Source of the DNA: JACTOJ01 sp032335695
GTDB taxonomy: Bacteria; Bacillota; Clostridia; Clostridiales; Clostridiaceae
NCBI RefSeq assembly: GCF_032335695.1
Contig: NZ_JACTOJ010000006.1
Span: 62,001 to 126,000, forward strand
Reading direction: 5' to 3'
DNA: 64,000 bases
Shown here piece by piece: positions 34,018 through 42,879 of this stretch (the first letter of the stretch is position 1; each line of letters opens with the position of its first letter). A program made the position numbers and the translations under genes. Below the pieces are notes generated by a model. That model was given only the letters and a program-made list of their open reading frames with translations. It did not search any database and was not told where the DNA came from.

Positions 34018-34488
34018 CTACCTCTTGAATAATATCTTTATTCTCATATTATAACCATCTTTACTGCTTTCTATAGGTGATAATTCAGATATTTTTAAAT
34101 TCTGTTCCTTTCCTATAGCACAAATATAATCCAAAAGTACCTGTTGCTTGTTACTGCTTACCTTCATATCTATTTGATTACCTGCGCAATCAATTTCATT
34201 AATATTAATATCTTTAACTAAATCTTTTTTTATATAACCATAATAGTCATAACTGTCTAGCTGATGAATAACCTCATTAGGTTTGTTAGGTATAGTGCTG
34301 TTAGTCAAATTTATTTTCTCATTGCTATAATAACTCTTTTCATCTTTTATATAAAACAAATATATAAAGACATCTAATACGAAAATAATTAATATGACGC
34401 CTATTCGTATTTTAATCTCTTTTCCCATAGACTTTCTTCTGTACCACAGCGGAGTAAAATCATTTTTTTCATTTAATTTCTTCAACAT
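34018..34488 (-). CDS. PilN-like membrane protein of the pilus operon
   Basis: This 156-residue bitopic protein has a basic cytoplasmic N-terminus (about residues 1-27), one membrane helix (IGVILIIFVLDVFIYLFYI) and an extracytoplasmic domain ending in MRIKILFKR, which resembles a PilN/PilO ferredoxin-like fold. The start overlaps the end of the PilM-like gene by 20 bases; an alternative ATG is at residue 21. The order PilM-PilN-PilO-like fits type IV pilus operons. The assignment is from context more than from motifs. Confidence 0.48.
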   Translation of the reverse strand: MLKKLNEKNDFTPLWYRRKSMGKEIKIRIGVILIIFVLDVFIYLFYIKDEKSYYSNEKINLTNSTIPNKPNEVIHQLDSYDYYGYIKKDLVKDININEIDCAGNQIDMKVSSNKQQVLLDYICAIGKEQNLKISELSPIESSKDGYNMRIKILFKR

Positions 34489-35140
34489 ATTTTTTTATTA
34501 AAATCTCCTCCTGAAAACAATCTACTCTTATTATATGAGTTTTAGGAAAGCTAGTATCAAAATATTCGCTGCAATTTAGTAAATACACTTGTTCATCATC
34601 ATTATTTGTAAATGCACTTTGTAATGCAGCAATAAAAAAACTGTTTACATCCTGAAGTTCATTTATTTTTAAAATAGAGCTATACTTAAGCTTTCCTTTT
34701 TCGCAGCCTATAAAATATAAAGTATCTCCTGATTTCGCTGCTATTAAGAAAGTGTTGACATTGAAATTTCTAATAACATATTCCATATAACAGAATTGTA
34801 TTAAATATATCCCTCTTACTCTTCTTTTTTTATTCATTTCTTTTAATATTTCCAATTTATAACTATTTATGCAGTATACAAAAACATCACAAATATTATT
34901 GTTTATATTATTAATTGAATAACTGAAGCTTATTTGTTCCATGTTCATAAATTTATGCAGCATTTGATTTTCTACAATTTTGTCCATAAGTTTCTTTTTT
35001 ACTTTAGGCAATTTTATGTTAATAATACATATGTCTTCTTCATATAAGACAAAACAGTAATTTGCCTTACTATCCGAACTAATTCTTTGCTTTGCTTCTC
35101 CAATATTATCCTCTTTTAATATTAACACCTTTGTTTTCAC
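34469..35140 (-). CDS. Diverged PilM-like protein
   Basis: This 223-residue soluble protein sits where pilM lies in other pilus operons. It is shorter than typical PilM (about 350) and lacks a clear actin-like phosphate motif, so nucleotide binding is doubtful. Recognisable parts are SYSINNINNNICDVFVYCINSYKLEILKE, then GIYLIQFCYMEYVIRNFNV and LIAAKSGDTLYFIGCEKGKL, a pattern similar to the second half of PilM/ComGA-type partners. It starts with GTG; the Shine-Dalgarno spacing is long. It could be a lineage-specific replacement. Confidence 0.45.
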   Translation of the reverse strand: MKTKVLILKEDNIGEAKQRISSDSKANYCFVLYEEDICIINIKLPKVKKKLMDKIVENQMLHKFMNMEQISFSYSINNINNNICDVFVYCINSYKLEILKEMNKKRRVRGIYLIQFCYMEYVIRNFNVNTFLIAAKSGDTLYFIGCEKGKLKYSSILKINELQDVNSFFIAALQSAFTNNDDEQVYLLNCSEYFDTSFPKTHIIRVDCFQEEILIKKYVEEIK

Positions 35141-35159
35141 TTTAAAATATATAACTCCT

Positions 35160-35594
35160 TTAGAATTTTTTTAAAATAAAATCCATTTTATTCATAGAAA
35201 CCCTTATATCATAATATTGTATTACATCCTCGTAAGAACTTCCCCTGTATTCCAGCCTTATTAAATCACCTGCATTATCAAATTTAGAATTAGATTTACC
35301 GCATATAATATCAACTAGAGTAGGATTATCTCTCATACACTTTATAGTATCTTCCTTGCTGCTTAATACTCCTTTATCTTTTAATGATATAAATAGTTGA
35401 TTAAAAATAGTTTCTCTTTCAAGTGTTCTCTCTTCATTGTAATTATATTTGCTTGCTTTTTGAGCTAATCTCATATCTTTGTAAACCGCCATTTTATAAA
35501 TAGATAGAATCAAACTCAATATTATAATTCCAATAAATAATGCATAAATAATTACATATCCTCTACTACATTTTGATGATTGGCATTTAAACAT
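35160..35594 (-). CDS. PilX-like pilus assembly protein
   Basis: This 144-residue protein has a short basic start, RGYVIIYALFIGIIILSLILSIYKMA, and a polar C-terminal domain. The N-terminal helix resembles a PilX/PilX_N type segment: a Gly before a hydrophobic stretch but no Glu at position 5, unlike true major pilins. It overlaps the upstream prepilin gene by 43 bases, so translation is tightly coupled. It probably is a minor component at the pilus tip or base. Confidence 0.55.
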   Translation of the reverse strand: MFKCQSSKCSRGYVIIYALFIGIIILSLILSIYKMAVYKDMRLAQKASKYNYNEERTLERETIFNQLFISLKDKGVLSSKEDTIKCMRDNPTLVDIICGKSNSKFDNAGDLIRLEYRGSSYEDVIQYYDIRVSMNKMDFILKKF

Positions 35595-36061
35595 TTTGTA
35601 TATTTATTCCCCGTTTCCATTACAATTTCTATATATATTGTCTGACTATACTGCTCTATATTTATATTGGCTATCCTTTCCAATATCAACCCGCCAGTGC
35701 CATCTTTTTTACCATTAACTATATGTTCAAATTTTAAATTGTTATCTTCAGTATGTAAAAAACAAACTATATCATCGCTTTCTACTACCTTATGCATCCT
35801 TATAGTGCCACTTGCAGTTCTTATTTCATCATTGCCTTTTTCAACTGCACTGGATATAATCCTAAAGGCTTCATCCACATTAGACTCTTCCTTTTGACTG
35901 ATATTATAATTGCCGTATAGAGAGCTATAATGACTAAATACCTTCGCTATGCATAAAAATACTATAGTTAATATAGACAAAGCTATAATACATTCAATTA
36001 ATGTAAATCCCTTTTCTTTATTTGTATTGTGCTTTATAACATCTATGTTCCAAAACTTCAC
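35552..36061 (-). CDS. Prepilin-like protein (minor pilin)
   Basis: This 169-residue protein has an 18-residue leader ending in KEKG followed by FTLIECIIALSILTIVFLCIAKVF, the class III prepilin signal with Glu at mature position 5. The remaining globular domain has a beta-rich C-terminal half. It starts with GTG at 36061, seven to eight bases after AAGGAAGG. It overlaps the upstream prepilin gene by 44 bases and the PilX-like gene by 43. It is likely a minor pilin cleaved by a prepilin peptidase not encoded here. Confidence 0.72.
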   Translation of the reverse strand: MKFWNIDVIKHNTNKEKGFTLIECIIALSILTIVFLCIAKVFSHYSSLYGNYNISQKEESNVDEAFRIISSAVEKGNDEIRTASGTIRMHKVVESDDIVCFLHTEDNNLKFEHIVNGKKDGTGGLILERIANINIEQYSQTIYIEIVMETGNKYTKCLNANHQNVVEDM

Positions 36062-36455
36062 TTCTGGTACCTTCCTTTACTCTTGCAACTATGTGAACAG
36101 TTAATATTTTCTCTCCGCTTACATCTATAGCTATATTTGATGGAGTAAATGCAATTGGATTTAAAGCTTCCGCAAATCCCCTATCTTCTATGGATTTATA
36201 ATTTAAATCATCATCATTGATGTACCATATAGGGCTTTCCTTTAATTTTTCTATCTCATCATATTTATACTTATTATCAATAGAAGCCTCTATAATATCT
36301 ATAATATCCATATAATTTTCTAATTTTTTGTCATATTTAATTAACTTTAATGTTGATAATTCTATAGACAGAGCAGTAGTTATAAATACCATAACCATTG
36401 ATAAGGCTACTAAAGCTTCTAGCAGCATATAGCCCTTTTTATGAAAATTCCACAT
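36018..36455 (-). CDS. Prepilin-like protein (minor pilin)
   Basis: This 145-residue protein begins MWNFHKKG and continues YMLLEALVALSMVMVFITTALSI, a prepilin signal with Gly at -1 and Glu at +5. A globular domain of about 110 residues follows, with SPIWYINDDDLNYKS and a C-terminal IVARVKEGTRSEVLEHRC. The start overlaps the preceding gene by 17 bases, with GGGG five bases upstream. Similar proteins (PilV/GspI type) form the tip complex that primes pilus assembly. Confidence 0.7.
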   Translation of the reverse strand: MWNFHKKGYMLLEALVALSMVMVFITTALSIELSTLKLIKYDKKLENYMDIIDIIEASIDNKYKYDEIEKLKESPIWYINDDDLNYKSIEDRGFAEALNPIAFTPSNIAIDVSGEKILTVHIVARVKEGTRSEVLEHRCYKAQYK

Positions 36456-36885
36456 ACCCGATACCCCAGCTTATTGTTATAGCTTTATTTTTTTTATTAT
36501 CGTTATCTTGATAATTGATTCTAAGTTTAGATGAGACTGATCCATCGCTGTGAATCATTATAAAACCCTTTCCATTTAAATTAACAGCACTTATGATTTT
36601 ATAATTATTAGGAAATTTAAATATGCTTAGTTGTTTTACTCCATTAGAAAGTATTAGCTTATTCCCAAGAACATCACCAGATAAAGTAGCGTCAACCCTA
36701 TTCTCATAGCAATAACTTTTAGCATTATTTACATAGCCTATAATATTATTGCTAAAACTTTTTTCAGCTAGCAATTTTGTAGTTTTTTTATAATTAGTTA
36801 TATATCCAGCAAAAATAGTTGATAAAATGCACATTAGGGCTAAAACTATTATAAGTTCGATTAAAGTAACAGCTTTTCTTTTAAT
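36439..36885 (-). CDS. Prepilin-like protein with an AUU start codon
   Basis: This 148-residue pseudopilin reads (M)KRKA followed by VTLIELIIVLALMCILSTIFAG, a full prepilin signal with Glu at +5. An in-frame TAA lies two codons before the proposed start, and the only sensible initiator before the signal is ATT at 36885. The next ATG (36834) would delete the leader and half of the helix. The ATT overlaps the stop of the upstream pilin gene (A-ATT-AA), which suggests reinitiation coupling. GGGAG lies 11 bases upstream. The globular part ends in ISWGIGYVEFS. It resembles GspH/FimT-type minor pilins. Confidence 0.72.
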   Translation of the reverse strand: MKRKAVTLIELIIVLALMCILSTIFAGYITNYKKTTKLLAEKSFSNNIIGYVNNAKSYCYENRVDATLSGDVLGNKLILSNGVKQLSIFKFPNNYKIISAVNLNGKGFIMIHSDGSVSSKLRINYQDNDNKKNKAITISWGIGYVEFS

Positions 36886-37258
36886 TGCTTATACATCTCC
36901 CATCTTTATCCATTATATTAAATTCCTCTTTTGAGAAATTAATGTTCATAGAATATGTTCTGTTATCGTATAAATACTCAATTGACATCTTTTTATCTTC
37001 AATATTATTTATAGTTATATCTTCATCAGTAATATCCTTAACTCCCTTTATTACGTCTGTTTTTACTATGGTATTTTCATCATTTACATATATTATAACT
37101 GCAGCCTCATATATCTCATTTCCTTTACTTACCGCGCATTTATTTTTGGCACTACCAATAATATAGGAATAATTAGCTTCTGCTATTGATGCTATTATAG
37201 CTAGGATCGCCAATACAATGATTAATTCAATTAAAGTAAATCCTTGAGATTTTTTCAC
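36881..37258 (-). CDS. Type IV pilin-like protein
   Basis: This 125-residue protein (MKKSQG, then FTLIELIIVLAILAIIASIAEANY) has a classical class III prepilin signal and the longest ordinary N-terminal helix of the cluster, so it is the best candidate for the major subunit. The C-terminal domain is small and charged and ends in DKDGRCISN. It starts with GTG at 37258, preceded by AAGGTGAG; a GTG at 37267 lies within that ribosome site. It follows pilC by 15 bases. Confidence 0.8.
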   Translation of the reverse strand: MKKSQGFTLIELIIVLAILAIIASIAEANYSYIIGSAKNKCAVSKGNEIYEAAVIIYVNDENTIVKTDVIKGVKDITDEDITINNIEDKKMSIEYLYDNRTYSMNINFSKEEFNIMDKDGRCISN

Positions 37259-37273
37259 TGCTCTCACCTTTTT

Positions 37274-38473
37274 CTATACACTATCATAAATACTAAACAT
37301 AGGAATTACTATAGATATTATTATTCCTCCTACTAATACTCCGATTATTATTATGGCAACAGGCTCTATCATTTGAGTTATTTTTTGAAGTCTTATGTTG
37401 ATATCTTCTTCTACTATTTTCAGCAATTTTGTAAGCATGTAATCTAATTTTCCTGTATCCTCGCCTAGGCTTACAAATGAAATAGTAAGTTCATCCATGA
37501 TGTCTATAGATGAGAACGTATCATATACACTTCCACCTTCCTTCATAACCTTTATTGCCTCAAATATTTCCCTTTTCACATGATTGCTGTTAGTAATTTC
37601 GTAAGCTATTTCAAGGGATTTTAAAATACTGCACCCACTTCCATATAGTATGGTTATACATTCAATTATTTTATAAATCTCTTTTCTTACACATACTTTT
37701 CCAATAAGTGGCAGACGTTTTACTATCATAAAGAAATCTATTTTATTGTTTTTTATAAAGTAGTAACTAGTAATAATCACCAAAGAAATCATAAATATTA
37801 AAATTATTATATTATGCTTTAGAAATATACTAAAGTTTAAAATCATTTCTGTAACAATTGGAATTTTTCCACCCAAACTGTTTATCATATCCACCATACT
37901 AGGTATAACTGTCATCATTAAAATCGCTACTGTTATTATACATGTGATAAAAATAAATAGAGGATATATAGCTGCTCCTATAAGCTTTTGCTTAAGACAG
38001 CTTTCATCGTAATAATGCTTTGAAAGTTTATCAAACACGGTATCTAATCTACCTGTACTTTCTCCTATTTTTACCATATCAATCATAAATTTAGGAAAAA
38101 AATCCGATAAAATATATAAAGCCTCATGAAGCATCAATCCTTGCTCTAAATATCCAATTACTTCATTAAATTTTCTTAATATGTTTCCCTTATTAATTTG
38201 TTTAGAAACCATTCCTAAGGCTGGTAAAATTCCTATTCCACTTTCCAATGCTGAGGATATCTGTCTGCATAGCACCGAAAGTTCCATTGAATTTATCCTG
38301 CCTTTATATTGTGCTAAATAAATTTTCTTGATTTCTTTGACCTGTACTAAATATTCACCCTTGCCATAAACATGTTTCCTTAATTCTTCCTCATCATTAA
38401 AATTACATATACCTTTTTTTATTTTTCCTGCCTGAGTCAGGCTAACATATTTATATTTTTTCACATTGCTCAC
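37274..38473 (-). CDS. pilC: Type II/IV secretion inner-membrane platform protein (PilC/GspF)
   Basis: This 399-residue polytopic protein is the platform on which pilins are extracted from the membrane. Two GspF domains are visible. The first has LCRQISSALESGIGILPALGM (about residue 65) and ILSDFFPKFMIDMVKIGESTGRLDTVFDKLSKHY. The second has YKIIECITILYGSGCSILKSLEI and LTISFVSLGEDTGKLDYMLTKLLK, each followed by a membrane helix; a third helix is at the C-terminus. It overlaps the pilB end by 23 bases. The start is GTG at 38473 or 38464. Confidence 0.92.
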   Translation of the reverse strand: MSNVKKYKYVSLTQAGKIKKGICNFNDEEELRKHVYGKGEYLVQVKEIKKIYLAQYKGRINSMELSVLCRQISSALESGIGILPALGMVSKQINKGNILRKFNEVIGYLEQGLMLHEALYILSDFFPKFMIDMVKIGESTGRLDTVFDKLSKHYYDESCLKQKLIGAAIYPLFIFITCIITVAILMMTVIPSMVDMINSLGGKIPIVTEMILNFSIFLKHNIIILIFMISLVIITSYYFIKNNKIDFFMIVKRLPLIGKVCVRKEIYKIIECITILYGSGCSILKSLEIAYEITNSNHVKREIFEAIKVMKEGGSVYDTFSSIDIMDELTISFVSLGEDTGKLDYMLTKLLKIVEEDINIRLQKITQMIEPVAIIIIGVLVGGIIISIVIPMFSIYDSV

Positions 38474-39968
38474 CCATTAAGTGAATGTCTCCGTTTGATA
38501 AAATCATCAATTCCTCTATAGTTGTTATACCTTCTGTTATCATATCCATAGCATTTTTTATCATATTGCTTTGTTGAGGTTTTATGTAAATATTATTTTT
38601 CTTCATTATAAATCTTTTAGTTTCATCATCTACCATAAGGATTTCACTCACAGCCACTCTCCCATGATAACCACTGTGATTGCAGCTGATGCATCCCGTC
38701 CCTTTATAAGCATTTCCCTTTAAGCTTTCTTTTAGAATATTCCTTTCTTCTTCATTTGGGATATATATTTTCTTACACTTAGTACAAATCTTTCTCACTA
38801 ATCTTTGAGATATAACTGCTATTAGTGCATCTGCTAAAAGATATTTTTCTATACCCATCTCTAAAAGTCTATCTATAGTAGCATAGGTGCCATTGGTATG
38901 AAGCGTGGATATAACTAAATGTCCGGTTATAGCCGCTCTTATAGCTATGGCAGCAGTTTCTTCATCTCTTATCTCTCCAATCATTATCACATCGGGGTCT
39001 TGTCTGAGGATGCTCCTTAGTCCCCTGGCAAAGGTTATCCCTGCTTTTATATTCACATTTATCTGATTAATACCCTGTAATGTATATTCCACTGGGTCTT
39101 CAATAGTAGTAATATTAAGATTCCTTTTTCTTAATTCATTCAGCATGGAATATAGAGTAGTTGTCTTTCCGCTGCCAGTAGGTCCTGTAACTAGTATGAT
39201 TCCATGGCTTTTCAATAAAAGCTTTCTTAATAAATTTACATCTCCTTTGTTTAAATACAATTTTTCTATTGAAGAAAATTCATCTTTGCTAGAAAGAATC
39301 CTTATTACTATTTTTTCTCCAAATATTACTGGTATAGTAGATATCCTTAAATCATAATCCGCTTCTTTAAGTTTATATTGGCAGCCTCCATCCTGTGGAA
39401 TCCTTTTTTCTGATATGTCCATATTGCAAAGAATTTTAATTCTAACCACAATATTATTGTATATTTCATTAAGTATAGTCAGTGCATCAAATAATTTACC
39501 ATCAATTCTATATCTGACTTTGACTTCATTTTCACCTGGCTCTATATGTATATCGCTAGCATTTTTAATTATTGCTTCATTTATCATATATTCAACTAAT
39601 TTTACTGCTGGAGATTCCATTATCTCTGCCTTGGTTCCTATTTTCGAAGCAGAAGCCCCTTCTACTTTCTTTATGCTTTCCAATAAGTCTTTCATAGCTT
39701 TATTTATGCCTATTACTTGATAAGCTTCTTTAATCAAACTTTTTAATTTCATATCCTCAATTTTAATACACTTAATGTTTAATCTAGTCATTATCTTAAG
39801 CTGACCTAATACTTCAGCATCATAAGCAGATACAGCAACAAAAAGAGTATTTTCTTCTTGCTTTATAGGCAAAATCTTATTTTTAAGTACAAATTCCATG
39901 GGAATGATAGAAAAGAGTGCTTTATCTATGCTGTCCAAATTTATGCATTGAATATTTTTATTTTCCAT
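38451..39968 (-). CDS. pilB: Type IV pilus assembly ATPase (PilB/GspE)
   Basis: This 505-residue AAA-type motor has an N-terminal T2SSE_N domain (about residues 1-120). The ATPase core has ASDIHIEPGENEVKVRYRIDGKL, Walker A GPTGSGKTTTLYSML (about 270), the Asp box ITTIEDPVEY and Walker B IGEIRDEETA. The His box is STLHTNGT. A tetracysteine zinc motif (CTKC near 400, CISC near 423) separates the C-terminal domain. It powers pilin polymerisation. GGAGGTAAT lies before the ATG. It heads the pilus operon. No pilT retraction ATPase or prepilin peptidase is in the window. Confidence 0.93.
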   Translation of the reverse strand: MENKNIQCINLDSIDKALFSIIPMEFVLKNKILPIKQEENTLFVAVSAYDAEVLGQLKIMTRLNIKCIKIEDMKLKSLIKEAYQVIGINKAMKDLLESIKKVEGASASKIGTKAEIMESPAVKLVEYMINEAIIKNASDIHIEPGENEVKVRYRIDGKLFDALTILNEIYNNIVVRIKILCNMDISEKRIPQDGGCQYKLKEADYDLRISTIPVIFGEKIVIRILSSKDEFSSIEKLYLNKGDVNLLRKLLLKSHGIILVTGPTGSGKTTTLYSMLNELRKRNLNITTIEDPVEYTLQGINQINVNIKAGITFARGLRSILRQDPDVIMIGEIRDEETAAIAIRAAITGHLVISTLHTNGTYATIDRLLEMGIEKYLLADALIAVISQRLVRKICTKCKKIYIPNEEERNILKESLKGNAYKGTGCISCNHSGYHGRVAVSEILMVDDETKRFIMKKNNIYIKPQQSNMIKNAMDMITEGITTIEELMILSNGDIHLMGEQCEKI

Positions 39969-40067
39969 ATTACCTCCAACGAAGCATTTTATTCAAATTA
40001 TTTACAAAATAATATTTTTTAATCAGGTCATAAATTTTATTTTTTGGCTTTGTTTTGAATGCTTTAC

Positions 40068-40097
40068 TTGACACATTAAACTAATATGGCATAACAT
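40068..40097 (+). promoter_or_regulatory. rqcH promoter
   Basis: A consensus TTGACA (40068-40073) and TAACAT (40092-40097) are separated by 18 bases. The promoter lies 50 bases upstream of the start codon and is divergent from the pilus operon. Confidence 0.6.
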
Positions 40098-40146
40098 ATA
40101 AATAAAACCGTTTCAATTGCATGTTTTACGAAAGGATGATTGCAAC

Positions 40147-41871
40147 ATGGCACTAGATGGTATATTTCTAAATGCTCTTTACAATGAGCTTAAATGCATC
40201 ATTGATGGAAGAATAGATAAAGTTAATCAACCCGAAAAAGATGAAGTGATTTTGGGAATTCGCTGCAGTTCCTACAGCAAGAAATTATTGATAAGTTCAA
40301 GCTCTTCTTATCCTAGGATACACTTTACCAATATAACAAAACCAAACCCTATTCAAGCACCTATGTTCTGCATGGTGTTGAGAAAATATTTAGTGGGTGG
40401 AAGAATAATAGATGTACATCAGCTAGGCAATGATAGAATTCTTATCATAGATGTAGAAAATACAGACGAAATGGGTTTTAACAGCATTTATTCTATTATT
40501 ATTGAAATAATGGGGAGACACAGCAATATAAGCCTTGTAAGGCAGAGAGACAACATAGTAATGGATAGTATTAAACATATTACTCCTGATATAAATACAT
40601 ATAGATGTTTGTATCCAAATACTACCTATGTATATCCCCCAAGTACGGATAAGCTAAATCCAATGTCTTTTTCTTATGATGAATTTGAAAGCTATATAAA
40701 ATCTCATGAGCTTAGCTTTAATGAAAAATTATTTTCTAATGTTTTTTCAGGAGTCAGTTCCTTAGTGTCAAAGGAGCTTCACGGCTTATGCTTAAAAGAA
40801 ATTTCTAACGAATGGAAAGCTTACTATGATGTATGTTCTGCTTTTTTTTCAAAAATGAAAAATTCTTCTTTTGAGTTTACTTTATATTTTGATGATAAAA
40901 ATAATTATAAAGACTTTCACTGCATAAATCTTCAAGTTCTTAAGCATCTAAATACCAAAAGTTTCAATACTGCCAGCGGACTTTTAGATACTTTTTATTA
41001 TGAAAAAGATAAGCAGGATAGGCTTAATCAAAAAAGCTCAGATTTGCATAAACTTCTTATGAACAATATTGAAAGATGCAATAAAAAATTTGCTATATTA
41101 ACACATACATTAGAAGAATGCAAAGAAAAAGATAAATATTCACTTTTCGGAGAGCTTTTAACTGCAAATTTTTATTCGTTGAAAGTTGGTGAAAAATCTG
41201 TAAAATTATTGAATTATTATATTGATAATGGCGAATATGTGGATATACCTTTGGATTCCAACAAAACTCCTTCTGAAAACATTCAATATTACTACAAGAA
41301 GTATAATAAACTGAAAAAATCTGAAGAAGGTGCAATCCTTCAGCTTAAAATAAATCAAGATGAACTTGATTATTTAAATTCTGTATTGACTAATGTTTCT
41401 GCCAGTGAAAATTATGATGATATAGAAGAAATCAGAAGGGAATTGGTGGAATCTGGATATATAAGATATAAAAAGAGCTCCAAGAAAAATAAAATAAAGC
41501 CTTCTCGTCCCCTTCACTTTAAGTCCAATGACGGAATAGAGATTTATGTAGGCAAAAATAACATTCAAAATGATCATTTGACCTTAAAGTTTGCGGATAA
41601 AACAGATACTTGGCTGCATACAAAAAATATTCCAGGTTCACATGTAATAATAAAAGCTAAAGCAAAAGATATTCCTGATAACACATTAACAGAGGCTGCT
41701 ATACTAGCTGCTTTCTACAGTAAGGCTTCAAATTCTACAAAAGTTCCTGTAGATTATACTGAAGTAAGAAATGTTAAAAAGCCAGCTGGAGCTAAACCTG
41801 GAATGGTTATTTACTCAACAAACAAAACTTTATATGTAGATCCTTATGATATTAAATTAGAAAAAATATAA
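40147..41871 (+). CDS. rqcH: RqcH, NFACT ribosome quality-control protein
   Basis: This 574-residue homologue of Rqc2/RqcH (earlier called fibronectin-binding protein A) binds obstructed 50S subunits and directs alanine tailing of stalled chains. The NFACT-N domain has MALDGIFLNALYNELKCIIDGRIDKVNQP and ISSSSSYPRIHFT. A central coiled coil spans about residues 270-440. The C-terminal NFACT-R (DUF814) domain has IEIYVGKNNIQNDHLTLKFADKTDTWLHTKNIPGSHVII near 470-510. I chose the ATG at 40147 (AAAGGATG upstream) because it restores the conserved N-terminus; an ATG at 40117 would add ten non-conserved residues. Confidence 0.94.
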   Translation: MALDGIFLNALYNELKCIIDGRIDKVNQPEKDEVILGIRCSSYSKKLLISSSSSYPRIHFTNITKPNPIQAPMFCMVLRKYLVGGRIIDVHQLGNDRILIIDVENTDEMGFNSIYSIIIEIMGRHSNISLVRQRDNIVMDSIKHITPDINTYRCLYPNTTYVYPPSTDKLNPMSFSYDEFESYIKSHELSFNEKLFSNVFSGVSSLVSKELHGLCLKEISNEWKAYYDVCSAFFSKMKNSSFEFTLYFDDKNNYKDFHCINLQVLKHLNTKSFNTASGLLDTFYYEKDKQDRLNQKSSDLHKLLMNNIERCNKKFAILTHTLEECKEKDKYSLFGELLTANFYSLKVGEKSVKLLNYYIDNGEYVDIPLDSNKTPSENIQYYYKKYNKLKKSEEGAILQLKINQDELDYLNSVLTNVSASENYDDIEEIRRELVESGYIRYKKSSKKNKIKPSRPLHFKSNDGIEIYVGKNNIQNDHLTLKFADKTDTWLHTKNIPGSHVIIKAKAKDIPDNTLTEAAILAAFYSKASNSTKVPVDYTEVRNVKKPAGAKPGMVIYSTNKTLYVDPYDIKLEKI

Positions 41872-41891
41872 AAGCGGCCTATGCCGCTTTT
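41870..41891. terminator. Bidirectional terminator between rqcH and the deacetylase gene
   Basis: AAAAGCGGC and GCCGCTTTT form a 9-bp GC-rich stem with a 4-base loop. It overlaps the stop codons of both convergent genes. Confidence 0.9.
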
Positions 41892-42768
41892 ATTCTAATA
41901 CCCCAAAATCGTATCCTTTTCCTCTTAAATATTCTATTACCTGCGGAAGTGCCTGCACAGAAGTACTCTTTGCAGCAGCATCATGCATAAGTACCACTAA
42001 GGTATTGCTATTAGCAATATTAGTGTATTTCTTAAGGTTTGCTACAAGCATATTTACTGGTACATTATTATGGTCTGCATCTCCTGTTTCATCATTCCAA
42101 TCCACAAAATGATATCCGGCTTTAATCATTGCCTCTTTATAAGGAGTCACTACTTCACCATGCCCCATGTAGCCTCCCGGAAATCTAACCAGCTTTTTAT
42201 TGTATTCATCGCCTAAAATAGATTTCAATACTCTATCAGCATGATTCACATCTTCCATAAGCTTTTCCGGGCCTATTTTCCAATAGCTTATGGGATGGCT
42301 ATATGTGTGATTGCCAACCACATGTCCCTCTGCTATCTCTTCTTTTACTAAATCAGGATTGCTCTCTGCATTCTTTCCTATAAGAAAGAAGGTTGCCTTT
42401 ATGTTATTTTGCTTTAAAATATTTAATATTTTAAGAGTGTTAATAGACGGTCCATCATCAAAAGTCAGATAAGCAATCTTTTTACCATCACCTCTTCTTT
42501 CCTGCCAAGGCTTGTACTCACCTGCAGGAACATTAGTAGTGAAAGCTGGATTAGCACTATTTTCTTTAACTTCATTTTTAGGTACGGTATTATTATTTGC
42601 AGCAGATTGAACTGATTTTACATTTACAGCAGCAGTTTTGGGTTTTTTATTTTCAATTAACTTGTTTACTGAAAAAAAACCTATGAAAAAAATAATTGCT
42701 AAAGCCGTAACTGTCCCTATAGTTTTTAAGAACCTTTTTTTATTAATTCTGATGTGTTTTTTTTTCAA
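41890..42768 (-). CDS. Polysaccharide deacetylase (NodB domain)
   Basis: This 292-residue membrane-anchored enzyme has an N-terminal helix (about residues 15-33) and a disordered Asn/Lys/Pro-rich linker. The NodB deacetylase domain (about 95-292) has the metal and catalytic motifs LTFDDGPS (Asp-Asp), GNHTYSHP (His, His) and RFPGGYMGHG. DDETGDADH and LMHDAA close the active site. Such enzymes deacetylate peptidoglycan N-acetylglucosamine or muramic acid; the precise substrate is unknown. It starts with TTG after GGGGGATG. It stands as a single gene between terminators. Confidence 0.88.
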   Translation of the reverse strand: MKKKHIRINKKRFLKTIGTVTALAIIFFIGFFSVNKLIENKKPKTAAVNVKSVQSAANNNTVPKNEVKENSANPAFTTNVPAGEYKPWQERRGDGKKIAYLTFDDGPSINTLKILNILKQNNIKATFFLIGKNAESNPDLVKEEIAEGHVVGNHTYSHPISYWKIGPEKLMEDVNHADRVLKSILGDEYNKKLVRFPGGYMGHGEVVTPYKEAMIKAGYHFVDWNDETGDADHNNVPVNMLVANLKKYTNIANSNTLVVLMHDAAAKSTSVQALPQVIEYLRGKGYDFGVLE

Positions 42769-42836
42769 GCTATCATCCCCCTATAAATAATACTACAAAT
42801 CTAAATTAAAGTTTCATAAATTTATAGATAAATATG

Positions 42837-42869
42837 AAATAAGGGAATGCAATATGCCTTCCCTTATTT
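42837..42869 (-). terminator. Terminator after the RlmL-like gene
   Basis: The 11-bp arms AAATAAGGGAA (42837-42847) and TTCCCTTATTT (42859-42869) lie just after the gene's stop. The stretch after the stem is T-rich on the minus strand. Confidence 0.7.
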
Positions 42870-42879
42870 AAAAATAAAA

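Noticed and set aside
36439..36834. Prepilin gene starting at the ATG at 36834
   Set aside because: This start removes the prepilin signal; the longer reading from ATT at 36885 fits the family.
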